Made by a program: the position numbers and the translations under genes
The notes under the pieces: model-generated
What the model was told of the DNA's origin: nothing
Database searches by the model: none
What the model saw: the letters and a program-made list of their open reading frames with translations, nothing else
Shown: in pieces, positions 23,563 to 31,348 of the stretch
Numbering within the stretch: the first letter of the stretch is position 1
Layout of the letters: each line of letters begins with the position of its first letter
Assembly (NCBI GenBank): GCA_964570525.1
Contig: CAZMYO010000054.1
Coordinates: 1 to 41,981, forward strand
Direction: 5' to 3'
Source: CAZMYO01 sp964570525
GTDB taxonomy: Bacteria > Patescibacteriota > Patescibacteriia > Magasanikbacterales > GWA2-37-8
Length of the DNA stretch: 41,981 nt

Positions 23563-23850
23563 GTGTTAACTAAAGAGCAAATCATTGCAATCCTCCAAAC
23601 CGTACTCGATCCGGAAATCGGTTTGGATATTTGGACCATGGGACTCGTCTATGATATTATCATTGCCAAGGATAGCGTAAAAATTATCATGACCTACACT
23701 ACCCCAATGTGCCCGTGGGGGCCCCAACTTAAAGAAGAAATTGAAACCACTTTAAAAGATACTCTTGATGTTAAAAAAGTTGAGGTTGAAATAACTTTTG
23801 ACCCTCCCTATAAAATGCCGGAGGAGTTGCGAGCGATGTTTGGAATTTAA
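23563..23850 (+). CDS. MIP18/DUF59 family Fe-S assembly factor, SufT-like
   Basis: A 95-aa protein of the MIP18 (DUF59) family, members of which help load Fe-S clusters onto target proteins. Family features: LDPEIGLDIWTMGLVYDI near the start, the TTPMCPWGP segment with the conserved Cys, and the closing VEVEITFDPPYKMPEELR. The start is GTG 23563; no ATG is available in the right place. It lies between Nudix and ferredoxin genes behind the suf operon, consistent with a maturation role. Confidence 0.88.
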   Translation: MLTKEQIIAILQTVLDPEIGLDIWTMGLVYDIIIAKDSVKIIMTYTTPMCPWGPQLKEEIETTLKDTLDVKKVEVEITFDPPYKMPEELRAMFGI

Positions 23851-23851
23851 A

Positions 23852-23938
23852 TGTCATTTCGATCCGCCGGCTGGCGGTGAGAAATCTCTGTCGTAATCGG
23901 CCAACGGACAGAGATCTCTCCTTTCACTCGAGATGACA
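23852..23938. repeat. TGTCAT-type element (copy E2)
   Basis: Starts TGTCATTTCGATCCGCC, ends TCACTCGAGATGACA; inner arms AGAAATCTCTGTC and GACAGAGATCTCT pair. 87 bp, filling the spacer between the MIP18-like and ferredoxin genes. Confidence 0.85.
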
Positions 23939-23944
23939 ATTTTT

Positions 23945-24232
23945 ATGAACAACATTAAAATACCAGAAAATTTACCGGAAAAAATTTCGCAAAAAATACG
24001 AGCGGGAGGTAAAATTCGCCGCATTGTTGTCGACCGAGAAAAATGCATCGGCGCCAACTCCTGCGTGGCCGTAGCCCCGGGGGTATTTCAGCTCGATAGC
24101 GAAAACCTGGCCTATGTGGTAGACCCGGATAGCGCTGACGAAGATACGATCCTAATGGCCGCGCAATCTTGCCCCGTGCTTGCGATTATCCTCTACGACG
24201 CGAAAGGTAATAAACTTTTTCCGGAGAAATAA
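23945..24232 (+). CDS. Ferredoxin, single cluster
   Basis: A 95-aa electron carrier. The cluster motif is EKCIGANSC...SCPVLAI: Cys-x5-Cys with Ala where the second Cys of a [4Fe-4S] motif would stand, followed by a distant CP. This pattern is typical of [3Fe-4S] ferredoxins or of [4Fe-4S] ones with a non-Cys ligand. The start is taken at ATG 23945 (MNNIKIPENLPEK); the ATG four codons earlier is part of the TGTCAT-type repeat. Likely partner of the flavoprotein at 18149 (inference). Confidence 0.9.
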   Translation: MNNIKIPENLPEKISQKIRAGGKIRRIVVDREKCIGANSCVAVAPGVFQLDSENLAYVVDPDSADEDTILMAAQSCPVLAIILYDAKGNKLFPEK

Positions 24233-24248
24233 AAAAATACAATAAATG

Positions 24249-24278
24249 AAAACCCTGTACCGTTTTTGGTACAGGGTT
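24249..24278 (-). terminator. Terminator after the 24280-24789 gene
   Basis: AACCCTGTACC/GGTACAGGGTT, 11-bp perfect stem, followed on the minus strand by TTCATTTATT. It also ends the converging ferredoxin gene region. The same stem recurs at 41897-41923. Confidence 0.75.
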
Positions 24279-24279
24279 A

Positions 24280-24789
24280 CTATTCACGCATCCAAGGTTT
24301 CAGCCGATCGCCCGGCTTGCGGATGCGAATCGGCGTGGCCGCCAAACCATCGGGTGGATTAAGCTGCCCGATGACTTCAAACTGGAAAAAATATTGCCGA
24401 CCCGCGGCAAAAACACAACTAATGATTCCCGAGAGGACGAAAGCCAACGCGTTCAAACAAAGAGCGCAATGGAGAATAAGAAAGACCGGGCCTGGCGGGT
24501 GGCTACGACCAAGCCAGAAGCTCGCGACTATCCACAACAAGGCTAAACCGAGCATCAGCCACTTGAACAAAGTGTGAAACTTGAGGGAAGTTCGCTGGCG
24601 CGAGCAATAGTATTTCTGGCGGGCTTTAATTGCTGTCTCCATGCCAATTTCTAGCTGATGTAACCAAGTAAACTCTCGAATTAAGATCGACCGAGCAATT
24701 TTTTTACCCAGCCACTCCAAACTTCCAACAGCAACAAAAACTATAAGAAATAAAATGGCTACCGCGGTAAAAATTATCGTCACGAGCAT
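24280..24789 (-). CDS. Hypothetical membrane protein, 169 aa
   Basis: No family recognised. Three hydrophobic stretches are visible: residues 1-23, about 77-95 and about 103-127, so this is an integral membrane protein with a charged helical loop (30-70) and a polar C-terminus rich in Pro and Arg (ATPIRIRKPGDRLKPWMRE). AAGGAGG lies 6 nt before ATG 24789. It follows the zinc-finger gene by 47 bp and is probably in one transcript with it. Confidence 0.68.
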   Translation of the reverse strand: MLVTIIFTAVAILFLIVFVAVGSLEWLGKKIARSILIREFTWLHQLEIGMETAIKARQKYYCSRQRTSLKFHTLFKWLMLGLALLWIVASFWLGRSHPPGPVFLILHCALCLNALAFVLSGIISCVFAAGRQYFFQFEVIGQLNPPDGLAATPIRIRKPGDRLKPWMRE

Positions 24790-24836
24790 GGCGGCCTCCT
24801 TTTTAACACCTCAATTGTCAAAGAAAATTTAACGCT

Positions 24837-25043
24837 TCACTTTACCACCCACTGCGCGTTCTGCACCACGCTCTCCTTCTTTAGATAATACTCGTGCAAC
24901 GAGGGGCGGTCGTCGGTAATTTTCCCGAGGTCGCGCCACTCCATAAAGAGCTGGTAGCAACGATCATCGGAGCAGAATACCATGTTCCCCCCTGAAAGCT
25001 GTTTACCACACACCTGACAAACATCCTGGACCTTTGTTCCCAT
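24837..25043 (-). CDS. Small zinc-finger protein, 68 aa
   Basis: MGTKVQDVCQVCGKQLSGGN...: Cys pairs CQVCG and CSDDRC form a likely four-cysteine zinc site in the N-terminal half, followed by a helical tail. Start ATG 25043, with AAGGAGG 6 nt upstream; 12 upstream open codons are not needed. No family is recognised beyond a treble-clef-like zinc knuckle. It lies 85 bp behind the P-type ATPase gene in the same direction, with a hairpin (CCACAC...GTGTGG) in between. Confidence 0.66.
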   Translation of the reverse strand: MGTKVQDVCQVCGKQLSGGNMVFCSDDRCYQLFMEWRDLGKITDDRPSLHEYYLKKESVVQNAQWVVK

Positions 25044-25128
25044 GATTGCCTCCTTACGTGAGCCGCTGTTTTCGGCCACACGGTTGGTGGTTCAGGCTTT
25101 CTAAGCCACCTTGGTGTGGTCGGTATTT

Positions 25129-27627
25129 TTAGCTGGATTTTCGGTGCGCGAACCAGCCCAAGAGGGCGGCGCTGGCTAACGAAAGCGCGTTGGTCACCGC
25201 GTAGAGCCAGAGCGACACGGGCACAAAGACAAACAGGTCGCGCACCGTGGGTACAAAGATAATGATATTCAAAACTACCAGTGTAATCAAACCAATCGCG
25301 AGGAGCAGAGTGTTTTCTTTCACCTGCCGCCACTCTCGGGAAAAAATAACGGTAAAAATTTGAGACACTACCAGGGCTACAAAAGCCAAGGTTCTCCCTA
25401 AATTAATATCCCCGCCAACAATTCCAAAGTAATAATAAAGGCCGAAACTCAAGGCCGCGTATCCCCCGCCTTGAAGTATCACTTGGCCCCAAAAATGACG
25501 GTTAATGAGCGGCTCCCTCGCCGAACGCGGCGCGCTCCGCATAAGAGCTTGACGCGGCCGTTCCCGTTCAAATCCAAGCACCGCCGCCGGATCAGAGAAA
25601 AACTCCAAAAAAATAATACTGACCGGAACAAAAAATAAATCTTGACCTAAAAAGAGCGGCGCCAGAGAAAGAACAACAATCGGGATATGGAAGGACAGTA
25701 AAAAAACAAAGGATTTCCGCAAATTATCGTAGACTCTTCTCCCTTCCTCCACTGCCCTAACAATGGTGGCAAAATTATCATCAAGGAGCACCATCCCGGC
25801 AGCGGCTCGCGCCACCTCGGTACCCTTTTTGCCCATGGCGATACCGATGTTTGCTTTTTTGAGAGCGGGAGCATCATTAACCCCATCCCCCGTCATCGCC
25901 ACAACTTCTCCCTTGCCCTGTAAAGCTTCCACGATCAGATATTTTTGCTCCGGCTTTACGCGATAAAAAATAACCTGATTTTCTACCGCCACGCCCAACT
26001 CTTCGGACGATAATTTCTCCAACTCTTCGCCGCCGATCGCTTGGGTATGTCCATTCAGTCCGATAGCCTTGCCTACCGCTTGAGCCGTAAACTGATTATC
26101 CCCGGTAATCATCACCACCCGAATTCCCGCCTGTTCACAGGTGGCCACCGCCTCCTTTACTCCGGCGCGCGGCGGATCGGCCATGGCCAGCAAACCACTA
26201 AAGCTAAAGCCGTCCTCCGCAAAATCTTCGTTGGAGCTACAGGGCCGCTTGGCCACGCCAATTACCCGATACCCAAGTTCCGCCAACTCTTGAAAAACCT
26301 CAAGCGCCCGCCGTCGTTCCGCTTCAGGAATAGCCGAGGAAGCAATCACGCGCTCCGGGGCGCCAGCGGTGTACTGATGACACTTGCTATCAGGCCCCTC
26401 CCAGCTATGATGAACCATTTTCGAGCTGGCGTTGAAAGGGCTATCTTTATGAAGACGGTAGCGTGTGTGGATCTCTTTTGGGTCAAGACCTATGTTCTTG
26501 CTAAAACGCTGTACTTCTACCTCAATTGGATCCACCGCCACTTGCTCCAAAGCAAGGAGAGCATCGCTGATCAACTGCTCGAATATTACTCTCCCTTTTT
26601 GTTTGTTGTCAAGAGTTATTATCTTCCCGTCAAAATATACTTTTTGAAGCGACATCTTACCTTCCGTAAGGGTCCCGGTTTTATCGGAACAAATAACGGT
26701 GGCTGAACCCAAAACTTCCACCATCGCCATTTCTCTGACCAAAGCATTCTTTTTAGTCATGCGCCATACCCCCATAATTAAAAAGACGCTAAAGACAACA
26801 GCAAATTCTTCGGGAATAATTGAAATTGCCACGGTTAAGGCGCCAAGGACTCCGCGCAAGAGCCCGTGCCGCAACGTTAGAAGCAAACCAGTCGCCAGAG
26901 CGATAAGGACGGCTGCAATCGCTACCACCCGCACTAATTTCTCAAATTTACGCTGAAGCGGTGTCTTCTCCTGAATAATTTTCTCCAATAAATTACCAAG
27001 TTTTCCGTAAGCCGTTGCGCCGCCGGTGGCGACAATCACAGCGTAACCCTTTCCCTGAACAACCATGGCGCCTTGATACAGTTTGTTCTCCTCGACTACG
27101 TTGCCCTCGGCCGCTAGTTTGGCGTTCGGCGCCGATTCGCCGGTAAGAACAGACTCGTCAACCATAAGTCCGGGAGAATAAATCACAACGCCATCGGCCG
27201 GCACTTTAGCGCCGGCGGTAAGGTATATCATGTCTCCCGGAACCAAAAATTTACTCTCCAAAGTAAGCAAACGGCCGTCGCGATTCACCTGGCATTCTTC
27301 CACGAGCAAGGTATCCAGAATTTCAATGGCCTTATTGGTACGCTGCTCTTGAAAAAATTCAATAATCCCGATTGGGATTATTGAAAGGGCAACGACTATT
27401 GCTTCCACACTATCACCGAGCAAAAAATACACCACGGCTGTGGCGATTAAAAGAAGCATCATGGGCTCGGAAAAGATTCTCCACAATCTGCCAAATTGAT
27501 TTTTTTTCTTGGCCTGCGGCCGAGCGTTGTAGCCATACTCCTTAAGCCGCGTTTCAGCTTCCAAAGAGCTAAGGCCGTGATAACTTTTCCCTTCGGCTAT
27601 GATCGCCTCGATAGAATCAGGAGACAT
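25129..27627 (-). CDS. Cation-transporting P-type ATPase, P2 family
   Basis: An 832-aa P2-type pump. Visible: N-terminal domain, membrane pair near 56-92, actuator TGES (162-165), fourth membrane helix with IPEEF (271-275), phosphorylation site CSDKTGTLT (Asp315), the KMVHHSW nucleotide-binding region, hinge MTGDGVNDAP, and C-terminal membrane helices. The family includes Ca2+ and Na+/K+-type pumps; IPEEF in place of PEGL is common in bacterial members whose ion is unknown, so I do not name the ion. ATG 27627 (MSPDSIEAII) is chosen; eight upstream codons read TTG and repeat sequence. No Shine-Dalgarno site. Confidence 0.9.
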   Translation of the reverse strand: MSPDSIEAIIAEGKSYHGLSSLEAETRLKEYGYNARPQAKKKNQFGRLWRIFSEPMMLLLIATAVVYFLLGDSVEAIVVALSIIPIGIIEFFQEQRTNKAIEILDTLLVEECQVNRDGRLLTLESKFLVPGDMIYLTAGAKVPADGVVIYSPGLMVDESVLTGESAPNAKLAAEGNVVEENKLYQGAMVVQGKGYAVIVATGGATAYGKLGNLLEKIIQEKTPLQRKFEKLVRVVAIAAVLIALATGLLLTLRHGLLRGVLGALTVAISIIPEEFAVVFSVFLIMGVWRMTKKNALVREMAMVEVLGSATVICSDKTGTLTEGKMSLQKVYFDGKIITLDNKQKGRVIFEQLISDALLALEQVAVDPIEVEVQRFSKNIGLDPKEIHTRYRLHKDSPFNASSKMVHHSWEGPDSKCHQYTAGAPERVIASSAIPEAERRRALEVFQELAELGYRVIGVAKRPCSSNEDFAEDGFSFSGLLAMADPPRAGVKEAVATCEQAGIRVVMITGDNQFTAQAVGKAIGLNGHTQAIGGEELEKLSSEELGVAVENQVIFYRVKPEQKYLIVEALQGKGEVVAMTGDGVNDAPALKKANIGIAMGKKGTEVARAAAGMVLLDDNFATIVRAVEEGRRVYDNLRKSFVFLLSFHIPIVVLSLAPLFLGQDLFFVPVSIIFLEFFSDPAAVLGFERERPRQALMRSAPRSAREPLINRHFWGQVILQGGGYAALSFGLYYYFGIVGGDINLGRTLAFVALVVSQIFTVIFSREWRQVKENTLLLAIGLITLVVLNIIIFVPTVRDLFVFVPVSLWLYAVTNALSLASAALLGWFAHRKSS

Positions 27628-27639
27628 ACGCTGAAAATT

Positions 27640-27668
27640 ACTAATATCCAATATCTAATTTCTAATGA
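27640..27668. repeat. ATATCCAATATC-type repeat between ATPase and LtaS-like genes
   Basis: TAATATCCAATATCTAATTT followed by CTAATG; the same word in opposite orientation lies at 29936-29960. Together they bracket the LtaS-like gene exactly. Confidence 0.7.
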
Positions 27669-27671
27669 ATT

Positions 27672-29933
27672 TTACATCTTCTTCCAAAATCTGCCTTCCT
27701 CAAACATTTGCCGCTTCCATTTGTAGAAATCAAGATAATCGCAGAGAGTTAAGTCCGGCGTAGATGAAGCCGTGTAATTTGTCGCGCAGGTAATCTCGCT
27801 TGGGACATTGTAATCAATCGTCCGTTTGCCGTTCCGCCTCACCTGATTAATATAAAGACCAAGCTCATGCATGCCAAGGAGGCTGGGAAAATTTTTTCGG
27901 TCGTCAAAGATAGAGTGTCCTTCAAACGAATTCGGTATGTTGATATTTAAAATATTGAGGATAGTGGGCGTAACATCCAAACCAGAGGCGTAGGTGTCTA
28001 CTGTTTTCGGTAAAACGCTATCGGGGATATACATCAAAAAAGTATTCTCGTCATAGTAGGTGAGTTTTTCGGCATCACCCGGAAAAAGATCGCGGGTTAG
28101 CGCGGCCGGAAATACGGCGTGGTCGGCCACGGTTATAAGAATGGTATTATTATAGAAGGGACTTTGTTTAAACTGCCGCCAAAATTTTTCAAACGCGTCA
28201 TCGGTCGTGTGGAACATGTTTAGAATCGGTTGCTGGCCATCCTGGTAGTTCACCGCGTCCTTGGCCAAATTAAACGGCGGATGAGTATCAACGGTCGCGA
28301 GCATGGTAATAAACGGCTGCGGAGTTGATTGCATAAAATTCCACAATGTCGGAAAAAGCTGGTGATCCGAATAACCCCACGAGAGCGGCTCGCCTTTGAT
28401 ATACTTCTTTAGCTCCTTGGTGCCGAATATCTTGTCGACGCCAGCGCTCGTAAAAATCCCATCTTTCTGAGCGAACTCTTTGTCTACCGCCGTGATATAA
28501 CTCGCGTATTTGAAGCCGGCGTATTTTTTAAGCACCTCCGGCAAACAGAGCAGGTGGTGATTTTGCAGTTTACGCTCGTTCTGAATTTCGTTGTGTCCGG
28601 TTGGAGGCAAGAACGAACAAAGCTGCGAGAGGGTGCCGGTAATTGTTGGTGTGGAAGCGTTGTAATAATTTTTAAAAACAGTCGTGTGTGAATCATTCGC
28701 CATCAGATCAAAACCCGGGGTAAGATCCTTAAACCGCGGATTGTAAACATCCGTAAGGCGGGCGGAGAATGATTCCAAAAAAACAATCACGATGTTCGGT
28801 CGATTTTTTAGTAGTCGGTCCGGCAATAATTTCTGGGTAGAGGTGGCGAACACGTTCGGCCGCTCATTCACGTAAAAATTTTCTGGATTGTAGCGCAAAC
28901 CAAACTTCTCCAATTTCTTTTGCACTGCCGGATCGAGCGTCACCGGCTCGTTTCTTCCCAAAAAATAATCGTAAAACGATTTGGCAATCGCGTGCTCGGG
29001 AGTATTTCGAAACGAGGCGAGACCGAGGAGACCCACGAGAGCGACAAGGCCGATAGCGCTGTTGTAAAAATACCAGTACCGTTTCGGGATTTCGGCGTGC
29101 GCTTCGAGTATCTTTCTTATTACCAGTATCAACACGCTACCCACTGCCAGCGCCCCAACGATAAGGAGGTAGGTAATGTTGTTCCACACCACGCCCGCCG
29201 ACCCGGCCAGATGCTCAAGCGCTACCGGACTAAAGTAAAGACCGGAATAGTAGAGAATCCCGGTGTTCACGACCCATAGAGCCAAGGCGGCAACGAAGCA
29301 AAGACACCACAGGACAAAGGGAGCGTATTTAAGATAGCGCGATCGTGTTTCAAGCTTCCAATATAAAAAACTGGCTGCTACATATCCAAAAATCCAAAAC
29401 ATGGTCATCGCCACCGCCCGGAACAAAACGATGTTAAAATAACGAATGTTGGAATCAAGAATATAATAATGATAAGCGCCGTACTGAACGACCGCTTGCA
29501 CGATAAATAAAAAATAGGCAAAGAAAAATAACCGCCTATTAAGAAGAACCCAGTGCCGGGAATCGGGATGATGCTTGAGATATGCTTCCAGGCGCCAAAA
29601 AACAAGGAGGAGCGCCACGGAAATATAAGCAAGGCTTAAAAGTTCGTTCCGGAAAAAAAAGACAAGGAAAAGAAACGAGGTATAGAGATAGAGCGGATCC
29701 AGAAACCGATAGAATTCTTCCTGCCAAAAGGGGTGTCGGCGCGTTCTCGTGACCAGCGCTCGAAAAATAAATTTACCGAAACGATACGCGACATAGACCG
29801 CCAGCCAGACCGCCAGGGCTTGGCCGGCGAAAATCCATTTCGGATGCTTCCAAAGATGGTACCAGCTCCAGCCCGCCGCCATAATAAAAGAACCAGCCAA
29901 GGAATATAAGCTGGAAAGTTTAATCTTTAACAT
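27672..29933 (-). CDS. LtaS-like membrane sulfatase/phosphoglycerol transferase
   Basis: A 753-aa membrane enzyme of the lipoteichoic acid synthase/alkaline phosphatase superfamily. The N-terminal ~305 residues hold at least seven hydrophobic helices. The extracellular catalytic domain (about 375-700) has VFLESFSA (metal ligand Glu387), the nucleophile region NASTPTITGTLS (Thr428/430), TVDTHPPF and ITVADHA. Family members transfer phosphoglycerol or similar groups to surface glycolipids or glycans; the acceptor here is unknown. Start at MLKIKLSS (29933): the upstream MTNIQYLMSNK would be encoded by the repeat. It follows hpf and murB in one direction. Confidence 0.87.
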   Translation of the reverse strand: MLKIKLSSLYSLAGSFIMAAGWSWYHLWKHPKWIFAGQALAVWLAVYVAYRFGKFIFRALVTRTRRHPFWQEEFYRFLDPLYLYTSFLFLVFFFRNELLSLAYISVALLLVFWRLEAYLKHHPDSRHWVLLNRRLFFFAYFLFIVQAVVQYGAYHYYILDSNIRYFNIVLFRAVAMTMFWIFGYVAASFLYWKLETRSRYLKYAPFVLWCLCFVAALALWVVNTGILYYSGLYFSPVALEHLAGSAGVVWNNITYLLIVGALAVGSVLILVIRKILEAHAEIPKRYWYFYNSAIGLVALVGLLGLASFRNTPEHAIAKSFYDYFLGRNEPVTLDPAVQKKLEKFGLRYNPENFYVNERPNVFATSTQKLLPDRLLKNRPNIVIVFLESFSARLTDVYNPRFKDLTPGFDLMANDSHTTVFKNYYNASTPTITGTLSQLCSFLPPTGHNEIQNERKLQNHHLLCLPEVLKKYAGFKYASYITAVDKEFAQKDGIFTSAGVDKIFGTKELKKYIKGEPLSWGYSDHQLFPTLWNFMQSTPQPFITMLATVDTHPPFNLAKDAVNYQDGQQPILNMFHTTDDAFEKFWRQFKQSPFYNNTILITVADHAVFPAALTRDLFPGDAEKLTYYDENTFLMYIPDSVLPKTVDTYASGLDVTPTILNILNINIPNSFEGHSIFDDRKNFPSLLGMHELGLYINQVRRNGKRTIDYNVPSEITCATNYTASSTPDLTLCDYLDFYKWKRQMFEEGRFWKKM

Positions 29934-29935
29934 TT

Positions 29936-29960
29936 TATTAGACATTAGATATTGGATATT
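29936..29960. repeat. ATATCCAATATC-type repeat before the LtaS-like gene
   Basis: On the minus strand: CAAATATCCAATATCTAATG then TCTAAT, the inverse partner of 27640-27668. Confidence 0.7.
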
Positions 29961-29962
29961 TG

Positions 29963-30322
29963 TCATTCTTCAATGCCGTATTCTTTATTTTTGCGCCGAG
30001 CCTGGTTTTCTTTTGATTTGCGGCTGCGCAGCTTCACCTTATGCTTTTCCAACTCAACTTTGAGATGGTTGTGCAACCGATCGGTGGCCTCGTAGACGCT
30101 TTCGGAAGTTTGCTTGCCGAAAACATCGTAGCCGGGAACTTCCAGCTTGCACTCTACAAAAAATATCTTGCCTTTCAAATGATGGTGCGTTTCCATCCCC
30201 ATCGCGATGTTGGCCCGAATGATGCCGGGAAAAAATTTCTCTAGGCTACTAATTTTTTTATCAAGATAAGACTCGATTGCGCTGGTAAGCTTTGCGCCTC
30301 TCCCGACGATAGTAATACGCAT
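29963..30322 (-). CDS. hpf: Ribosome hibernation-promoting factor, HPF/RaiA family
   Basis: A 119-aa short-type HPF that binds the 30S decoding region and keeps ribosomes inactive in slow growth. It starts MRITIVGRGAKLTSAIESYLDKK, has the beta-alpha-beta-beta-beta-alpha order, and the basic helix LHNHLKVELEKHKVKLRSRKSK. There is no C-terminal dimerisation domain of the long type. It lies 11 bp after murB and just before the LtaS-like gene, an operon-like arrangement. Start ATG 30322, no Shine-Dalgarno site. Confidence 0.92.
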   Translation of the reverse strand: MRITIVGRGAKLTSAIESYLDKKISSLEKFFPGIIRANIAMGMETHHHLKGKIFFVECKLEVPGYDVFGKQTSESVYEATDRLHNHLKVELEKHKVKLRSRKSKENQARRKNKEYGIEE

Positions 30323-30333
30323 ACACGTAAAAA

Positions 30334-31296
30334 TTAGTTGATAATCTGAACTTCCTCCTCAAGTTCAATACCGAACTTATTATACACCCTAGTCTTAACC
30401 TCTTCAACCACGCCGAGTACATCGGCCTGGGTGGCGTCTCCCCTATTGATTATAAAGTTGCCATGCTCCCGAGACACCATGGCATTGCCAACTTGAAAAC
30501 CTTTGAGACCAGCTTGCTCAATAAGCCAGCCGGCGGCGATTTTTTTATAGTTTAAAAATCGTTCCGGCAAGAGGCTTTGGTCTTTTTTCCACCGTTCTAA
30601 GGGAACATTTTTAAAAAAACTCCCGGCTGATGGCGCGGAGGCTTGTTTGCCTTTGCGTTCGGCGATAATCTTTTGCGTCATAGCGATATTTTCAGCGCGG
30701 TTGCCCGGCTTAAGGGCAAAGCGTCCGGCGAGTATCACGTCGTGATTGTGTTTAAAAATACTATCGCGATATCCAAAAGAACACTCCGCCGGGGTAAGTT
30801 CAAGCACCTCGCCATCGCGCCAAACAAACGCCGTTTCAATACTGTCTTTTATCTCTCCTCCGGTAAACGCGTAACGCGCGCCGGCATTACCGCGAATAGC
30901 GCCGCCCACCGTACCGGGAATTCCCGCCGCCCACTCTAAACCTGCCAAATTATGCTGTGTCGAGAGTTGTACCAGCTGACTCAAATCCATTCCCGCCTCA
31001 ACTTCAATCGTCTGGCTTTCTCCCAACCCACCTTGGGTGGAGACTTTCGACTTTCGACTTTCGACTTTAATTACGACTCCTCCCCACCCTTCATCTGGCA
31101 AAACCACGTTTGCCCCACCGCCTAAAATTAAACAATCTATCCCCTCGGCCGATAAAAAATTTAAGAGTCCGATCAATTTTTTCCGCTCCTCCACCACAAC
31201 CAAAAATGCCGCCGGCCCGCCGATCTTGAAGGTGGTGAACTTGGCTAAGGGGGCATTAACCTTAACCCGCCCGAATTTTTGAAGAGTTTTGCGCAT
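30334..31296 (-). CDS. murB: UDP-N-acetylenolpyruvoylglucosamine reductase
   Basis: MurB reduces UDP-GlcNAc-enolpyruvate to UDP-MurNAc with NADPH and FAD. At 320 aa it has TTFKIGGPA, GGGANVVLPDEG, the FAD-binding GIPGTVGGAIRGNAGA, FGYRDSIFK, the catalytic Ser in SAGSFFKNV, and a C-terminal Glu in FGIELEEEVQ. Its Tyr-x-Ser loop pattern fits type I/IIa. Residues 76-93 (VESRKSKVSTQGGLGESQ) are extra: they are encoded by three or four GTCGAAA units followed by a CCACC-CAA-GGTGG palindrome. Start ATG 31296 is preferred to TTG seven codons upstream. Confidence 0.94.
   Translation of the reverse strand: MRKTLQKFGRVKVNAPLAKFTTFKIGGPAAFLVVVEERKKLIGLLNFLSAEGIDCLILGGGANVVLPDEGWGGVVIKVESRKSKVSTQGGLGESQTIEVEAGMDLSQLVQLSTQHNLAGLEWAAGIPGTVGGAIRGNAGARYAFTGGEIKDSIETAFVWRDGEVLELTPAECSFGYRDSIFKHNHDVILAGRFALKPGNRAENIAMTQKIIAERKGKQASAPSAGSFFKNVPLERWKKDQSLLPERFLNYKKIAAGWLIEQAGLKGFQVGNAMVSREHGNFIINRGDATQADVLGVVEEVKTRVYNKFGIELEEEVQIIN
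31019..31070. repeat. GACTTTC units plus palindrome inside murB
   Basis: GACTTTCGACTTTCGACTTT (three to four 7-bp units) adjoins CCACCTTGGGTGG-type palindrome. Both are in frame with murB. Confidence 0.85.
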
Positions 31297-31310
31297 AAGG
31301 CTTAAAGAGG

Positions 31311-31339
31311 TTGCCAAAATCAGCTTTTTTTAGTATAAT
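31311..31339 (+). promoter_or_regulatory. Promoter of the ATP-grasp gene, nearly leaderless
   Basis: TTGCCA (31311-31316), 17-bp spacer, perfect TATAAT (31334-31339). The expected transcription start (about 31346) is within 3 nt of the ATG at 31349. Confidence 0.72.
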
Positions 31340-31348
31340 CTACCTACT

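Noticed and set aside
26041..26706. Open frame of 221 aa antisense to the P2-type ATPase
   Set aside because: The ATPase motifs on the minus strand are unambiguous; the antisense frame has no signals.
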